Shown: positions 52,052 through 60,939 of the stretch, piece after piece | Layout: the number at the start of each line of letters is the position of its first letter | Numbering within the stretch: position 1 is the stretch's first letter | Assembly: GCF_035917275.1 (NCBI RefSeq) | Contig: NZ_CP108508.1 | Span: forward strand, 2,790,001 to 2,854,000 | Length of the DNA: 64,000 nt | Direction: 5' to 3' | Source of the DNA: Streptomyces sp. NBC_01237 | GTDB lineage: Bacteria > Actinomycetota > Actinomycetes > Streptomycetales > Streptomycetaceae | Program-made: the position numbers and the translations under genes | Notes under the pieces: generated by a model | What the model saw: the letters and a program-made list of their open reading frames with translations, nothing else | Told to the model about the DNA's origin: nothing | Databases searched by the model: none

Positions 52052-52385
52052 CGGGACTCCGCGGGTGAGGGCAGGCAGGGTGGGCGCGAGCACCGTGGGT
52101 GCAGGCGGGCTGGGGACATCCGGTGGGAACAGCCGGGTGGGACAGCCGGGTGGAGACAGACTGGAGTTGACGTTAGCCCACGGGTTAACGCTCGATCACC
52201 GTCAGCCGCCCACAAAGCGGTGACGGAGGGCATGGTGGGGTTCACACAAAGACCGGCCCGCAATCATCCGCGGGCGTGACGCTGGTCACTGAGCCTGGGG
52301 TGGAGCGGGCGCCTCCTGCCGGACGGGGGCTCGCGGCGTGAGACTGTAGGTTCCCCATAAATGAGCCGAGAGTGACCCGCACCCC
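52052..52385. other. bioY / permease divergent intergenic region
   Basis: This 334-base gap holds two copies of an ACAGCCGGGTGG segment in tandem near 52128-52155, the operator-like palindrome at 52172-52189, and a less GC-rich tract before the permease. No gene was recognised. Confidence 0.5.
52172..52189. promoter_or_regulatory. 18-bp near-palindrome upstream of bioY
   Basis: GTTAGCCCACGGGTTAAC is symmetrical except for one base pair and the two central bases. It lies about 120 bases before the bioY start, so it could be the operator of a biotin-responsive repressor. The regulator is not encoded in this window. Confidence 0.45.
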
Positions 52386-53822
52386 ATGCACGACGTGCCT
52401 CCCCCCACGCACTCCCCCGTACCGGCCGAGCCGCTCTCCCACGGTCTGAAGCAGCGGCATCTGACGATGCTCGGCCTGGGCGGGGTGATCGGGGCCGGGC
52501 TGTTCGTCGGGTCGGGCGCCGGGATCGCGGTGGCGGGCCCGGCCATCGTCGTCTCGTACCTGATCGCGGGGGCGCTCGCGATGCTGGTGATGCGGATGCT
52601 CGGCGAGATGTCGGCCGCCATGCCGGCCTCCGGCTCGTTCTCCGTGCACGCGGAGCGGGCGCTCGGCCGCTGGGCCGGGTTCAGCGCCGGCTGGCTCTAC
52701 TGGTTCCTGCTGGTGGTGGTGCTCGCCGTGGAGGCGACGGCCGCCGCGCAGATCGCCCATGGCTGGGTGCCGGGGATGGAACCGTGGGCCTGGGTGCTGG
52801 TCTTCATGGTGGTGTTCACCGTGGCCAACCTGACCGCCGTGAAGAACTTCGGGGAGTTCGAGTTCTGGTTCGCCGCGCTCAAGGTCGGCGCGATCGTGGC
52901 GTTCCTGGTGCTGGGGCTGCTGGCGGTCTTCGGTCTGCTCCCGGACACCGATCCGGTCGGGATGACCAACCTCACCGGGCAGGGCGGGTTCCTGCCGAAC
53001 GGCTGGGACGGGGTGGTCTCCGGCGTACTGACCGTGGTCTTCGCCTTCGGCGGCCTGGAGGTCGTCACCATCGCGGCGGCCGAGACCGACGACCCGGCGC
53101 GGGCGGTGGGGCGCGCCGTGCGCAGCGCGGTGGTGCGCATCCTCTTCTTCTACGTCGGTTCGATGCTGGTCATCGTGACCGTGCTGCCGTGGACCGCGCA
53201 GCAGGCCGGGCTCAGCCCCTATGTGAAGGTGCTGGACTCCATCGGGGTGCCGTCCGCCGGGCAGATCATGAACATCGTGGTGTTCGTGGCACTGCTCTCC
53301 GCGCTCAACGCCAATCTGTACGGCTCCTCGCGGATGATCTTCTCGCTGGCCGAGCGCGGCGAGGCGCCGCGCGGGCTGCTGAAGGTGTCGGGCGGCGGGC
53401 GGGGGCGCGGCGGCGGGGCAGGGGGCGGAGGCGGTGTGCCGCGGCGGGCGGTGCTCGCGTCGGTGGCCTTCGGCTTCGTCTCCGTCCTGCTCAATCTGCG
53501 GTGGCCGGACACGGTCTTCCTCTACCTGCTCAACTCGGTCGGCGCGGTGCTGCTGTTCGTCTGGGCCCTGATCGCCGCCTCGCAGTTGCGGCTGCGTGCC
53601 CGGATCGAGCGCGAGGCACCGGAGGCGCTGACCCTGCGGATGTGGTGTTTCCCGTATCTGACCTGGCTGACGCTGGCCGGTCTGTTCGGGGTGCTGCTGC
53701 TGATGCTGAGCGATGACGCGGCCCGCCCGCAGGTGCTGTGGTCGGCCGGGGCGACGGCGCTGGTGCTGTTGGTCTCGGTGGTGCGGGAGTTCCGCACCCG
53801 GCCGGGAGCTACTCGGGAGTAG
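52386..53822 (+). CDS. Amino acid permease (APC family), copy 2
   Basis: Protein of 478 aa with twelve helices, closely similar to the permeases at 48645 and 53942: GGVIGAGLFVGSGAGIAVAGP, GEMSAAMPASGSFSVHAERALG, KNFGEFEFWFAALKVGAI. In the cytoplasmic loop near residue 335 it carries an extra Gly/Arg run (GGGRGRGGGAGGGGG) that its two paralogues lack. The start ATG 52386 is in MHDVPPPTHSPVP. Confidence 0.92.
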   Translation: MHDVPPPTHSPVPAEPLSHGLKQRHLTMLGLGGVIGAGLFVGSGAGIAVAGPAIVVSYLIAGALAMLVMRMLGEMSAAMPASGSFSVHAERALGRWAGFSAGWLYWFLLVVVLAVEATAAAQIAHGWVPGMEPWAWVLVFMVVFTVANLTAVKNFGEFEFWFAALKVGAIVAFLVLGLLAVFGLLPDTDPVGMTNLTGQGGFLPNGWDGVVSGVLTVVFAFGGLEVVTIAAAETDDPARAVGRAVRSAVVRILFFYVGSMLVIVTVLPWTAQQAGLSPYVKVLDSIGVPSAGQIMNIVVFVALLSALNANLYGSSRMIFSLAERGEAPRGLLKVSGGGRGRGGGAGGGGGVPRRAVLASVAFGFVSVLLNLRWPDTVFLYLLNSVGAVLLFVWALIAASQLRLRARIEREAPEALTLRMWCFPYLTWLTLAGLFGVLLLMLSDDAARPQVLWSAGATALVLLVSVVREFRTRPGATRE

Positions 53823-53941
53823 GCACGTGCGCACCTTGTGTGAGCCTCGTGACCGTATAGCGGACAGCTGTTCCTTGTGAGCGGGGGCCGTGCTCAGACT
53901 GTTGGCCCGTTCCCGTCTCACCTACCGAACTGAGCTCGTCC

Positions 53942-55357
53942 ATGCCTCGGACCTCCGCGTCTCCCCCCACCGCTGACTCCGCAGCCGCCGGCACCGCCAC
54001 GACCGACTCCGCTCTCACCCACGGCCTCAAGCAGCGCCACCTCTCGATGATCGCCCTGGGCGGGGTCATCGGGGCCGGGCTGTTCGTCGGTTCCGGTGCG
54101 GGCATCGCCGCCGCCGGGCCCTCGATCGTCATCGCCTACGGGATTTCCGGGCTGCTGGTCATGTTCGTGATGCGCATGCTCGGCGAGATGTCGGCCGCCA
54201 ATCCGGCCTCCGGTTCCTTCTCCGTCCACGCGGAACGCGCGATCGGCCCCTGGGCGGGCTTCACCGCCGGATGGGCCTTCTGGGTGCTCCTGTGCGTCGC
54301 CGTCGGCCTGGAGGGCATCGGCGCCGCGAAGATCGTCACCGGCTGGCTGCCCGGCACCCCGGAGTGGGCCTGGGTCGCGCTGTTCATGGTGATGTTCCTC
54401 GGGACGAATCTCGCCGCCGTGAAGAAGTTCGGCGAGTTCGAGTTCTGGTTCGCCGCGCTGAAGGTCGTCGCGATCACGCTCTTCCTCGTCCTGGGTGTGC
54501 TGGCGATCCTCGGGGTGCTGCCCGGCACGGACGCGCCCGGCACCTCCAACCTCACGGGGGACGGCGGCTTCCTGCCCAACGGCTCCGACGGCTTCATCAT
54601 CGGACTGCTCGCCTCCGTCTTCGCCTACGGCGGTCTGGAGACCGTCACCATCGCGGCCGCCGAGTCCGAGAACCCGGTACGGGGCGTCGCGAAGGCGGTC
54701 CGGACGGCGATGTGGCGCATCGCGGTGTTCTACGTCGGCTCGATGGCGGTCATCGTCGCGCTGGTGCCGTGGGACGACCCGAAGGTCGTCGAGGTCGGCC
54801 CGTTCTACGCGGCACTGGACCACCTCGGCATCAGTGGCGCGGCGGAGATCATGAACGTGGTCATCCTGATCGCGCTGCTCTCCGCGATGAACGCCAACAT
54901 CTACGGCGCCTCGCGCATGGCCTGCTCCCTCGTCGCACGCGGCCAGGGACCGAAGCGGCTGGGCCGGATCACCTCCGGGGTGCCGCGCACGGCCGTTCTC
55001 GTCTCCTCCGTCTTCGGCTTCCTGTGCGTGCTGCTCAGCTACTGGCGGCCGGACGACGTCTTCCCCTGGCTGCTCAACATGATCGGCGCGGTGATCCTGG
55101 TGGTGTGGATCTTCATCGCCGTCTCGCAGCTGATCCTGCGCGGCCGGATGGAGCGGGAGGCGCCGGAGAAGCTGGTGGTGCGGATGTGGCTGTTCCCGGT
55201 GGGCACGGTGCTCGCGCTGGCGGCGATGGCCGGCATCTTCCTGCTGATGCTGCGGCAGCCCGGCACACGCGATCAGCTGCTGGCCACGGGGGCGCTGACC
55301 GCGGTGCTGATCGTCGTGGGGCTGCTGCGGCAGCGCCGGGGCGCCGCCGCGGGGTGA
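53942..55357 (+). CDS. Amino acid permease (APC family), copy 3
   Basis: Protein of 471 aa. It is highly similar to copy 2 over the first six helices (HGLKQRHLSMIALGGVIGAG, GEMSAANPASGSFSVHAERA, KKFGEFEFWFAALKVVAI), then diverges at the C-terminus. It probably has a different amino-acid specificity. The start is ATG 53942. The 119-bp gap before it has no clear terminator, so read-through from copy 2 is possible. Confidence 0.92.
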   Translation: MPRTSASPPTADSAAAGTATTDSALTHGLKQRHLSMIALGGVIGAGLFVGSGAGIAAAGPSIVIAYGISGLLVMFVMRMLGEMSAANPASGSFSVHAERAIGPWAGFTAGWAFWVLLCVAVGLEGIGAAKIVTGWLPGTPEWAWVALFMVMFLGTNLAAVKKFGEFEFWFAALKVVAITLFLVLGVLAILGVLPGTDAPGTSNLTGDGGFLPNGSDGFIIGLLASVFAYGGLETVTIAAAESENPVRGVAKAVRTAMWRIAVFYVGSMAVIVALVPWDDPKVVEVGPFYAALDHLGISGAAEIMNVVILIALLSAMNANIYGASRMACSLVARGQGPKRLGRITSGVPRTAVLVSSVFGFLCVLLSYWRPDDVFPWLLNMIGAVILVVWIFIAVSQLILRGRMEREAPEKLVVRMWLFPVGTVLALAAMAGIFLLMLRQPGTRDQLLATGALTAVLIVVGLLRQRRGAAAG

Positions 55358-55420
55358 CCGCCGTGCCCTCGGGCCCGTCCCGCGCCGGCCGTGATGCCGC
55401 AGGCGCCGGACGGGCCCCCA

Positions 55421-55452
55421 CGTGATCTTCGGCCCCGGGGCCGAAGATCACG
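55421..55452. terminator. Perfect 32-bp palindrome, bidirectional terminator
   Basis: A loop-less perfect palindrome (arm CGTGATCTTCGGCCCC) directly abuts the stop codon of the phosphatase gene at 55453. It lies between it and the convergent permease. Confidence 0.85.
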
Positions 55453-56088
55453 TCAGTCGTCGCACGGCACGTTCAGGGAGAGCAGCGCCGCACCCCCGCC
55501 GCCCTCGCCCGACAGGCGGATCTCGCTCACCGCCGCGTTGCGCAGCCGTGGGAAGACCCTGCGGTAGGAGCCCAGCGGAATGCCCAGCAGCTCGCACAGG
55601 ACCAGGCGCAGCAGCGTGTTGTGCGCGACGACCAGGATCCGTCCGCCCGGTCCGCCCGCGGCGATGCGGCGCAGGGCCGCCGTCCCCCGGGCCGCCGCCG
55701 CCCGCGGGTCCTCGGCGCCCGGGAACGGGTTGGCCGCCGGGTCGGCCCGGAACGCCTGTGCCCGCTCCGGGTCCTCGGCGGCGAACTCGGCGAGGGTGCG
55801 CCCCTCCACCACTCCGAAGTCGCACTCGCGCAGCCCGTGTTCGCGCATCGGTACGAGGCCGAGTGCCCGGCAGGCCGGGTCGGCGGTCGCCATGGCGCGG
55901 GAGACGGTGGAGGTCCAGACCGCGTCGACCGGGTGCCGGGCGGCCCACCGGCCCAGCCGCTCCGCCTGTCGCCCTCCCTCGTCCGTGAGGGCGACATCGC
56001 TCACCCCGGCGTAGCGGTTCTCCGCGTGCCAGACGGTCTGCCCGTGGCGGGCGAGCAGCAGCGTGGTGGGGGGCGGGCTCGCGGTCAT
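55453..56088 (-). CDS. Histidine phosphatase (phosphoglycerate mutase-like)
   Basis: Protein of 211 aa with the RHG catalytic motif LLARHGQTVWHAENRYAG, the phosphate-pocket Arg (STVSRAMATA), Glu in RECDFGVVEGRT and the second catalytic His in LVVAHNTLLRL. It belongs to the CobC/GpmB-like branch. The start ATG 56086-56088 overlaps the stop of the kinase gene by four bases (ATGA). It therefore probably acts on a phosphorylated sugar in the same pathway. Confidence 0.9.
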   Translation of the reverse strand: MTASPPPTTLLLARHGQTVWHAENRYAGVSDVALTDEGGRQAERLGRWAARHPVDAVWTSTVSRAMATADPACRALGLVPMREHGLRECDFGVVEGRTLAEFAAEDPERAQAFRADPAANPFPGAEDPRAAAARGTAALRRIAAGGPGGRILVVAHNTLLRLVLCELLGIPLGSYRRVFPRLRNAAVSEIRLSGEGGGGAALLSLNVPCDD

Positions 56089-57509
56089 GGGTGCTCCGTT
56101 CGGGTGCGGGCGTGCGCGGCGACGGTGGCCGGGAGCCAGCCGCGCCGTTCCAGCTCGTCCACCAGCGTGCGGTACGGCTGAAGGTGGCGGGCGGTACGCG
56201 CCGGGTCCGGGTGCAGGGTCTGCCGCAGCCGCACCATCCGGCCCGCGGCCTCCTGCACGGTGTCCGCGGCCCCCGCCCCGTACGCGGCGAGGACGGCCAT
56301 CCCGAGGGCGGGTTCGCTGTGGTGCGGGAGGTGGACGGTCCGGCCGAGGATGTCGGCGCGCAGCCGGTTCCAGTGGTCGCTGCGGACGGCGCCGCCGGTG
56401 AAGGTGAGCGGGCCGTGCAGGGGCGCGCCGAGCAGGTCGAGGTAGTCGAGGCAGAGCCGTTCGACGAGGCCGACGCCCGTCAGGAGCGCCGCCCAGTGCT
56501 CGGCGTCGGACGCGGGTTCGCCGAGCAGGAAGCCGGTGGCGTCGGGGGCGAGGAACGGGAAGCGTTCGCCGCGCGCCACCAGCGGGTACGCCACCACGTC
56601 CGACGGCCCGAGCCCGGCGGCGAGAGCGTCCAGCCGGGCCGGGTCCGCCTCCGGGAAGGCGGCGGTCAGCGCCCCGCCGCCGGTCCCGGACGCGCCGCCG
56701 GGCAGCCAGCTCCCGTCGGGGGCCCGGTGGTTGTAGACCACCCCGGTCCGGTCGGCGACCGGTGCGTCGGTGACCCCCTTGAGCACCAGGGTCGTACCGA
56801 GCACCGCGTTCCAGGAGCCGACGGTGAGCGCGCCCGAGGCGATCTGCGCCGCGCAGCCGTCCGTCATCCCGGCCACCAGGGGCGTGCCCGCCGGGATACC
56901 GGTCTCCTCGGCCGCCGCGCGCCCCACCTCGCCGATCCGCCGGCCCGGCCGCACCACCTCGGGGAACAGCCCCTCGGGCAGGCCGAGTCCGGCGAATCGC
57001 GCGTGCGGCCAGGCGTCCCCCTCCAGCACGTAGCCGGTCTTGAGGGCGTGGCTGGAGTCGGTGGGCAGCGGGTGCCCGGCGAGCCGTGCCAGGACGAGAT
57101 CGGCCTGGTGCGCCACGCGGACGCCGTCGCCCCCTCCCCCGTACTCGCCCAGCAGCCACATCACCTTGGGCAGCGCCCAGGTCGGTGGTGTCCCGGCCCT
57201 GGCCGCCTCGGCCCCGGCGCGCCCGTCGTCGTACATCAGCGCGGGGGTGAGCGGCCGGCCGGTGCGGTCGGTGAGCAGGACCGTGCCGGAGGTGGAGCAG
57301 ATGGCGAGCGCACGGGGCGCGGGGCCCTCGCGCAGCGCCTGCCGGGTCGCCGCGCACACCGCCGTCCACCAGTGCTCCGGCAGTTGCTCGTGGCGTACGC
57401 CGTCGCGCCTGCCGCCGAGCGGGGCCGACCCGCTGCCGAGGATCTTCCCGCGGTCGGAGGCGAGGACCGCGCGGACGCTCTGCGTACCGAGATCGATGCC
57501 CATCCACAT
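56085..57509 (-). CDS. FGGY-family carbohydrate kinase
   Basis: Protein of 474 aa. The N-terminal ATPase fold opens MWMGIDLGTQSVRAVLASDRG. Sugar-binding positions lie around VRHEQLPEHWW and AGMTDGCAAQ, and the C-terminal FGGY domain has TFTGGAVRSDHWNRLRADILGR and PALGMAVLAAYGAG. It is nearest to the xylulokinase/ribulokinase group; the exact sugar is unclear. The start ATG 57507-57509 has GAGGGAG 6 bases upstream. It is divergent from the transporter genes, and its product is probably the imported sugar's phosphate. Confidence 0.9.
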   Translation of the reverse strand: MWMGIDLGTQSVRAVLASDRGKILGSGSAPLGGRRDGVRHEQLPEHWWTAVCAATRQALREGPAPRALAICSTSGTVLLTDRTGRPLTPALMYDDGRAGAEAARAGTPPTWALPKVMWLLGEYGGGGDGVRVAHQADLVLARLAGHPLPTDSSHALKTGYVLEGDAWPHARFAGLGLPEGLFPEVVRPGRRIGEVGRAAAEETGIPAGTPLVAGMTDGCAAQIASGALTVGSWNAVLGTTLVLKGVTDAPVADRTGVVYNHRAPDGSWLPGGASGTGGGALTAAFPEADPARLDALAAGLGPSDVVAYPLVARGERFPFLAPDATGFLLGEPASDAEHWAALLTGVGLVERLCLDYLDLLGAPLHGPLTFTGGAVRSDHWNRLRADILGRTVHLPHHSEPALGMAVLAAYGAGAADTVQEAAGRMVRLRQTLHPDPARTARHLQPYRTLVDELERRGWLPATVAAHARTRTEHP

Positions 57510-57522
57510 ATCGGCTCCCTCT

Positions 57523-57554
57523 GTGAACTTCTCACTGTGCACTGAGAATTTCAC
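57523..57554. promoter_or_regulatory. 32-bp dyad, candidate DeoR operator
   Basis: An imperfect palindrome with GTGAA at the ends and TTCTCA/TGAGAA inside pairs at 26 of 32 positions by hand. It lies between the divergent kinase and binding-protein genes, 14 bases from the kinase start. The DeoR regulator encoded at 62081 is the likely ligand. Confidence 0.65.
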
Positions 57555-57655
57555 TTGCGCGAGGGATTGACGGGCAACTTGCGTTGTTCCAAGCTCTGTT
57601 AACCAATCAGCACACTATGTGATCAGCATCTCCGGCCGGACCGTGGAGGTCACGG

Positions 57656-59083
57656 ATGGACAGGCACGGGCACGACCGGCGCCGCTTATTCGCTCTCGGC
57701 GCGGCAGCCGCAGCATCCGCAGCTCCGCTGCTGTCAGCCTGCGGGGCGGGCTTCGGCGGCGACACCACCGGCGGGGGCGGCTCCGCGGCCGACGAGGTCA
57801 CCGGCGCCTTCGACTGGAAGCGGGCCGAGGGGAAGACCGTCAGGGCGCTGCTCAACAAACACCCGTACACCGATGCCCTGATCGCCGATCTGAAGGCGTT
57901 TACCGAGAAGACGGGCATCAAGGTCGAGTACGACGTCTTCCCCGAGGACAACTACTTCGACAAGCTCACCGTCGACCTCTCCAGCGGGCGTGCCTCGTAC
58001 GACGTGTTCATGCTCGGCGCGTACATGGTGTGGCAGTACGGCCCGCCCGGCTGGCTGGAGGACCTCGGGCCGTGGATGCGCAACTCCTCGGCGACCGGAG
58101 CCGAATGGGACCAGGCGGACTTCTACCCGAATCTGCTCCAGGCCGGCCAGTGGTCCCTGAAGGCGGGCGCCCCGCTCGGACAGGGCGGACAGTACGCGCT
58201 GCCGTGGGGCTGGGAGACGAACGTCGTCGCGTACAACACCGAGGTGTTCAAGAAGCTCGGGCTGAAGCCCGCCGAGTCCTTCGACGAGCTGCGGGAGCTG
58301 GCCGGGACCATCACCCGCAGGGCGCCGGGCGCGGGATTCGACGGGATGTACGGGGTCGCGGTGCGCGGGTCGCGCAGCTGGGCCACGATCCACCCCGGCT
58401 TCATGACGATGTACGCGCGCAACGGGCTGAAGGACTTCACCGTCGAGGACGGGAAGGTGAAGCCCGCGATGAACTCCCCGCGGGCCATCGCGTTCACCGG
58501 GGACTGGGCGGAGATGGTCAGGAAGGGCGGGCCGCCGTCCTGGACCTCGTACACCTGGTACCAGTGCTCCGGCGACCTCGGCGCGAAGAAGGCCGGGATG
58601 CTGTTCGACGCGGACACCGCCGCGTATTTCCAGGCGGTGAAGGGTGCCTCCCCGGCCTCCGGGAAGATCGCCTTCCACCCCGGTCCGAAGGGGCCGGGCG
58701 GCTCGCTCGCGACGAACATGTGGATCTGGTCGCTGGGCATGAACGCCAGGAGCCGCAGCAAGCCGGCGGCCTGGCTGTTCCTCCAGTGGGCGACCGGCAA
58801 GGACCATCTGCTCAGGGGCGCGGTCCAGGACAACCACATCGATCCGGTCCGCAGGTCGGTGAGCGAGGCCGCCGCGTACCGGGACAAGATGGGGGCGATC
58901 CCCGGCTTCATCGAGACGTTCGAGGCGGTCGTCGACCAGACGAGGATCCAGTTCACCCCGCAGGAGCAGTTCTTCGACGCGACGACGAGCTGGGCCTCGG
59001 CGCTCCAGGAGATCTACGGCGGGAAGAACCCCTCGTCCGTGCTGAACGGACTCGCGGGCGATCTGGCGTCGAAGATCGGCTGA
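57656..59083 (+). CDS. Sugar ABC transporter substrate-binding lipoprotein
   Basis: Protein of 475 aa, CUT1-type extracellular binding protein. The signal peptide has RRRLFALG, a Tat-like twin-arginine motif, and the lipobox LLSAC (Cys ~29). The mature protein has the family-1 fold (LKAFTEKTGIKVEYDVFPEDNYFDKLTVDL at the start, NVVAYNTEVFKKLGLKPAESFDEL, the latter typical of sugar binders). It captures the sugar or polyol outside the cell. The start ATG 57656 has GGAGG 6 bases upstream. Confidence 0.92.
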   Translation: MDRHGHDRRRLFALGAAAAASAAPLLSACGAGFGGDTTGGGGSAADEVTGAFDWKRAEGKTVRALLNKHPYTDALIADLKAFTEKTGIKVEYDVFPEDNYFDKLTVDLSSGRASYDVFMLGAYMVWQYGPPGWLEDLGPWMRNSSATGAEWDQADFYPNLLQAGQWSLKAGAPLGQGGQYALPWGWETNVVAYNTEVFKKLGLKPAESFDELRELAGTITRRAPGAGFDGMYGVAVRGSRSWATIHPGFMTMYARNGLKDFTVEDGKVKPAMNSPRAIAFTGDWAEMVRKGGPPSWTSYTWYQCSGDLGAKKAGMLFDADTAAYFQAVKGASPASGKIAFHPGPKGPGGSLATNMWIWSLGMNARSRSKPAAWLFLQWATGKDHLLRGAVQDNHIDPVRRSVSEAAAYRDKMGAIPGFIETFEAVVDQTRIQFTPQEQFFDATTSWASALQEIYGGKNPSSVLNGLAGDLASKIG

Positions 59084-59086
59084 CCG

Positions 59087-60049
59087 GTGGCCCTGACGAC
59101 GCCTCCGGCGCCCCCGGACCGCCCGGCCGTCCCCGGCGGGGAGACCGCGCCGGTACGGCCGGTGCCGGGATGGCGCCGCTCGCTGCGGCCGTACCTCCTG
59201 ATCGTCCCGGCGCTGCTGCTGACCGGCGGCATCCTCTACCCGTTCGGTCTGGGCCTCTACTACACGCTGTTCGACTTCGCGGCGAGCAAGCCTCGGCCGG
59301 ACCTGGTGGGGGTCGAGAACTACCGGCGGATCCTCTCCCAGTCCTCGTTCTGGGAGTCGGCCCGGGTGACCGTGCTGTACGCGGTGGGCGCGGCGGCGGT
59401 CGAGACGGTGCTCGGGGTGTCGGTGGCGCTGCTGCTGCACCGGGCGAGCAGGGTCGGGCGGGTGCTGGAGAAGATCCTGATCCTGCCGCTGATGATCGCG
59501 CCGGTGATCGCCGCGATCATGTGGAAGCTGATGCTCCAGCCCTCGGTCGGGGTGGTCAACCATCTGCTGGAGCCGGTCGGTCTGGGCGGGGTGCAGTGGA
59601 CCGACACCCCGGCCGGGGCGCTGCTGTCGTCGATCGCCGTCGATGTGTGGGTGTACACGCCGTTCGTCGCGGTCCTCGCGCTGGCCGGGCTGCGCTCGCT
59701 GCCCGTGTCGCCGTTCGAGGCGGCGGCGGTGGACGGGGCGGGCTGGTGGTTCACCTTCCGGCGGCTCACGCTGCCGATGCTCTGGCCGTACGTCCTGGTG
59801 GCGGTGATCTTCCGGTTCATGGACTCGCTGAAGGTCTTCGACATCATCTACGCGCTGACCGAGGGCGGCCCCGGCGACTCGACGGTGGTGCTCCAGATCC
59901 GGGCGTATCTGGAGGCGATCCGCTTCCAGCGCTACTCGTTCGGCATCAGCTACATGATCGTGCTGTGGGCGGTGGTCTACCTGGTCACGATGGTGCTGGT
60001 GCGCTATCTGGGCCGGATCCAGAACCGTGCGGCGGAGGTGCCGAAGTGA
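59087..60049 (+). CDS. Sugar ABC transporter permease (MalF/UgpA-like)
   Basis: Protein of 320 aa with six helices and an N-terminal Pro-rich segment. The ATPase-docking EAA loop reads EAAAVDGAGWW. It starts with GTG 3 bases after the binding-protein stop codon and ends in a GTGA overlap with the second permease. Confidence 0.93.
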   Translation: MALTTPPAPPDRPAVPGGETAPVRPVPGWRRSLRPYLLIVPALLLTGGILYPFGLGLYYTLFDFAASKPRPDLVGVENYRRILSQSSFWESARVTVLYAVGAAAVETVLGVSVALLLHRASRVGRVLEKILILPLMIAPVIAAIMWKLMLQPSVGVVNHLLEPVGLGGVQWTDTPAGALLSSIAVDVWVYTPFVAVLALAGLRSLPVSPFEAAAVDGAGWWFTFRRLTLPMLWPYVLVAVIFRFMDSLKVFDIIYALTEGGPGDSTVVLQIRAYLEAIRFQRYSFGISYMIVLWAVVYLVTMVLVRYLGRIQNRAAEVPK

Positions 60050-60939
60050 GGCGGGAACCACGGGGCGGGGCCGGAGGTGGCAGCGCGGCGGGACCGCGGG
60101 CCGGGGACGGCAGGCGGAGGCTGTTGTCGGTGGCCGCGGACGGGGCGCTGATCGTCTACTTCGTCTTCGCGCTGTTCCCCGTCGTCTGGATGGTGATCCT
60201 GTCGCTGAAGCCGACGAACGAGCTGTTCAGCACGTACTTCTCGTTCACCCCGACCCTCGACGCGTACCGCACGGTGCTCGGCGCCGGGGACGACCGGGGC
60301 GTGCCGTTCCCGCGCTTCTTCGTCAACAGCCTGATCGTGTCGGTGGGGGCGGTGGCCCTGTCACTGGTGATCGGGCTGCCCGCCGCGTACGCCGCCGCCC
60401 GGTGGCGGTTCCGCGGCTCGGAGAACCTGATGTTCACCCTGCTCTCCTTCCGCTTCGCCCCCGAACTGACGGTGATCATCCCGCTGTTCGTGCTCTACCA
60501 GAAGCTCGGGCTCTTCGACACCTACGTCGGCATGGTCTGGGTGCTCCAGCTGGTGACGCTGCCGCTGATCGTCTGGATCATGCGCTCGTACTTCTCCGAT
60601 CTGTCACCGGAGCTGGAGCAGGCGGCGCTGCTGGACGGCTACACCCGTAAGCAGGCGTTCTTCAGGGTCGTGCTGCCGCTGGTGAAACCCGGCATCGCGG
60701 CCGTCTCGCTGCTGGCGTTCATCTTCGCGTGGAACAACTTCGTCTTCCCGCTCATCCTGACCTCGTCGAACGCCCAGACGGTGACGGTCGGCGCGCTGTC
60801 CTTCCTCGGCGGTGACCGGCCCAAGTACAACCTCACGGCGGCCGCCGCGCTGATCTCGGCCGTCCCACCGCTGCTGCTGGCGCTGACCATCCAGCGGTAT
60901 CTGGTGCGGGGTCTGTCGTTCGGGGCGGTGAAGTCATGA
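60046..60939 (+). CDS. Sugar ABC transporter permease (MalG/UgpE-like)
   Basis: Protein of 297 aa with six helices. The EAA loop is a variant, EQAALLDGYTRKQAFFRVVLP. The start is GTG 60046, overlapping the previous stop as GTGA and preceded by GGAGG at 8 bases. Its TGA overlaps the ATG of the ATPase gene by four bases. The Gly/Arg-rich N-terminal ~25 residues precede the first helix. Confidence 0.92.
   Translation: MRREPRGGAGGGSAAGPRAGDGRRRLLSVAADGALIVYFVFALFPVVWMVILSLKPTNELFSTYFSFTPTLDAYRTVLGAGDDRGVPFPRFFVNSLIVSVGAVALSLVIGLPAAYAAARWRFRGSENLMFTLLSFRFAPELTVIIPLFVLYQKLGLFDTYVGMVWVLQLVTLPLIVWIMRSYFSDLSPELEQAALLDGYTRKQAFFRVVLPLVKPGIAAVSLLAFIFAWNNFVFPLILTSSNAQTVTVGALSFLGGDRPKYNLTAAAALISAVPPLLLALTIQRYLVRGLSFGAVKS

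Noticed and set aside
52052..52385. Biotin riboswitch upstream of bioY
   Set aside because: No biotin riboswitch class is established and no conserved RNA fold was seen; a protein operator is more likely.
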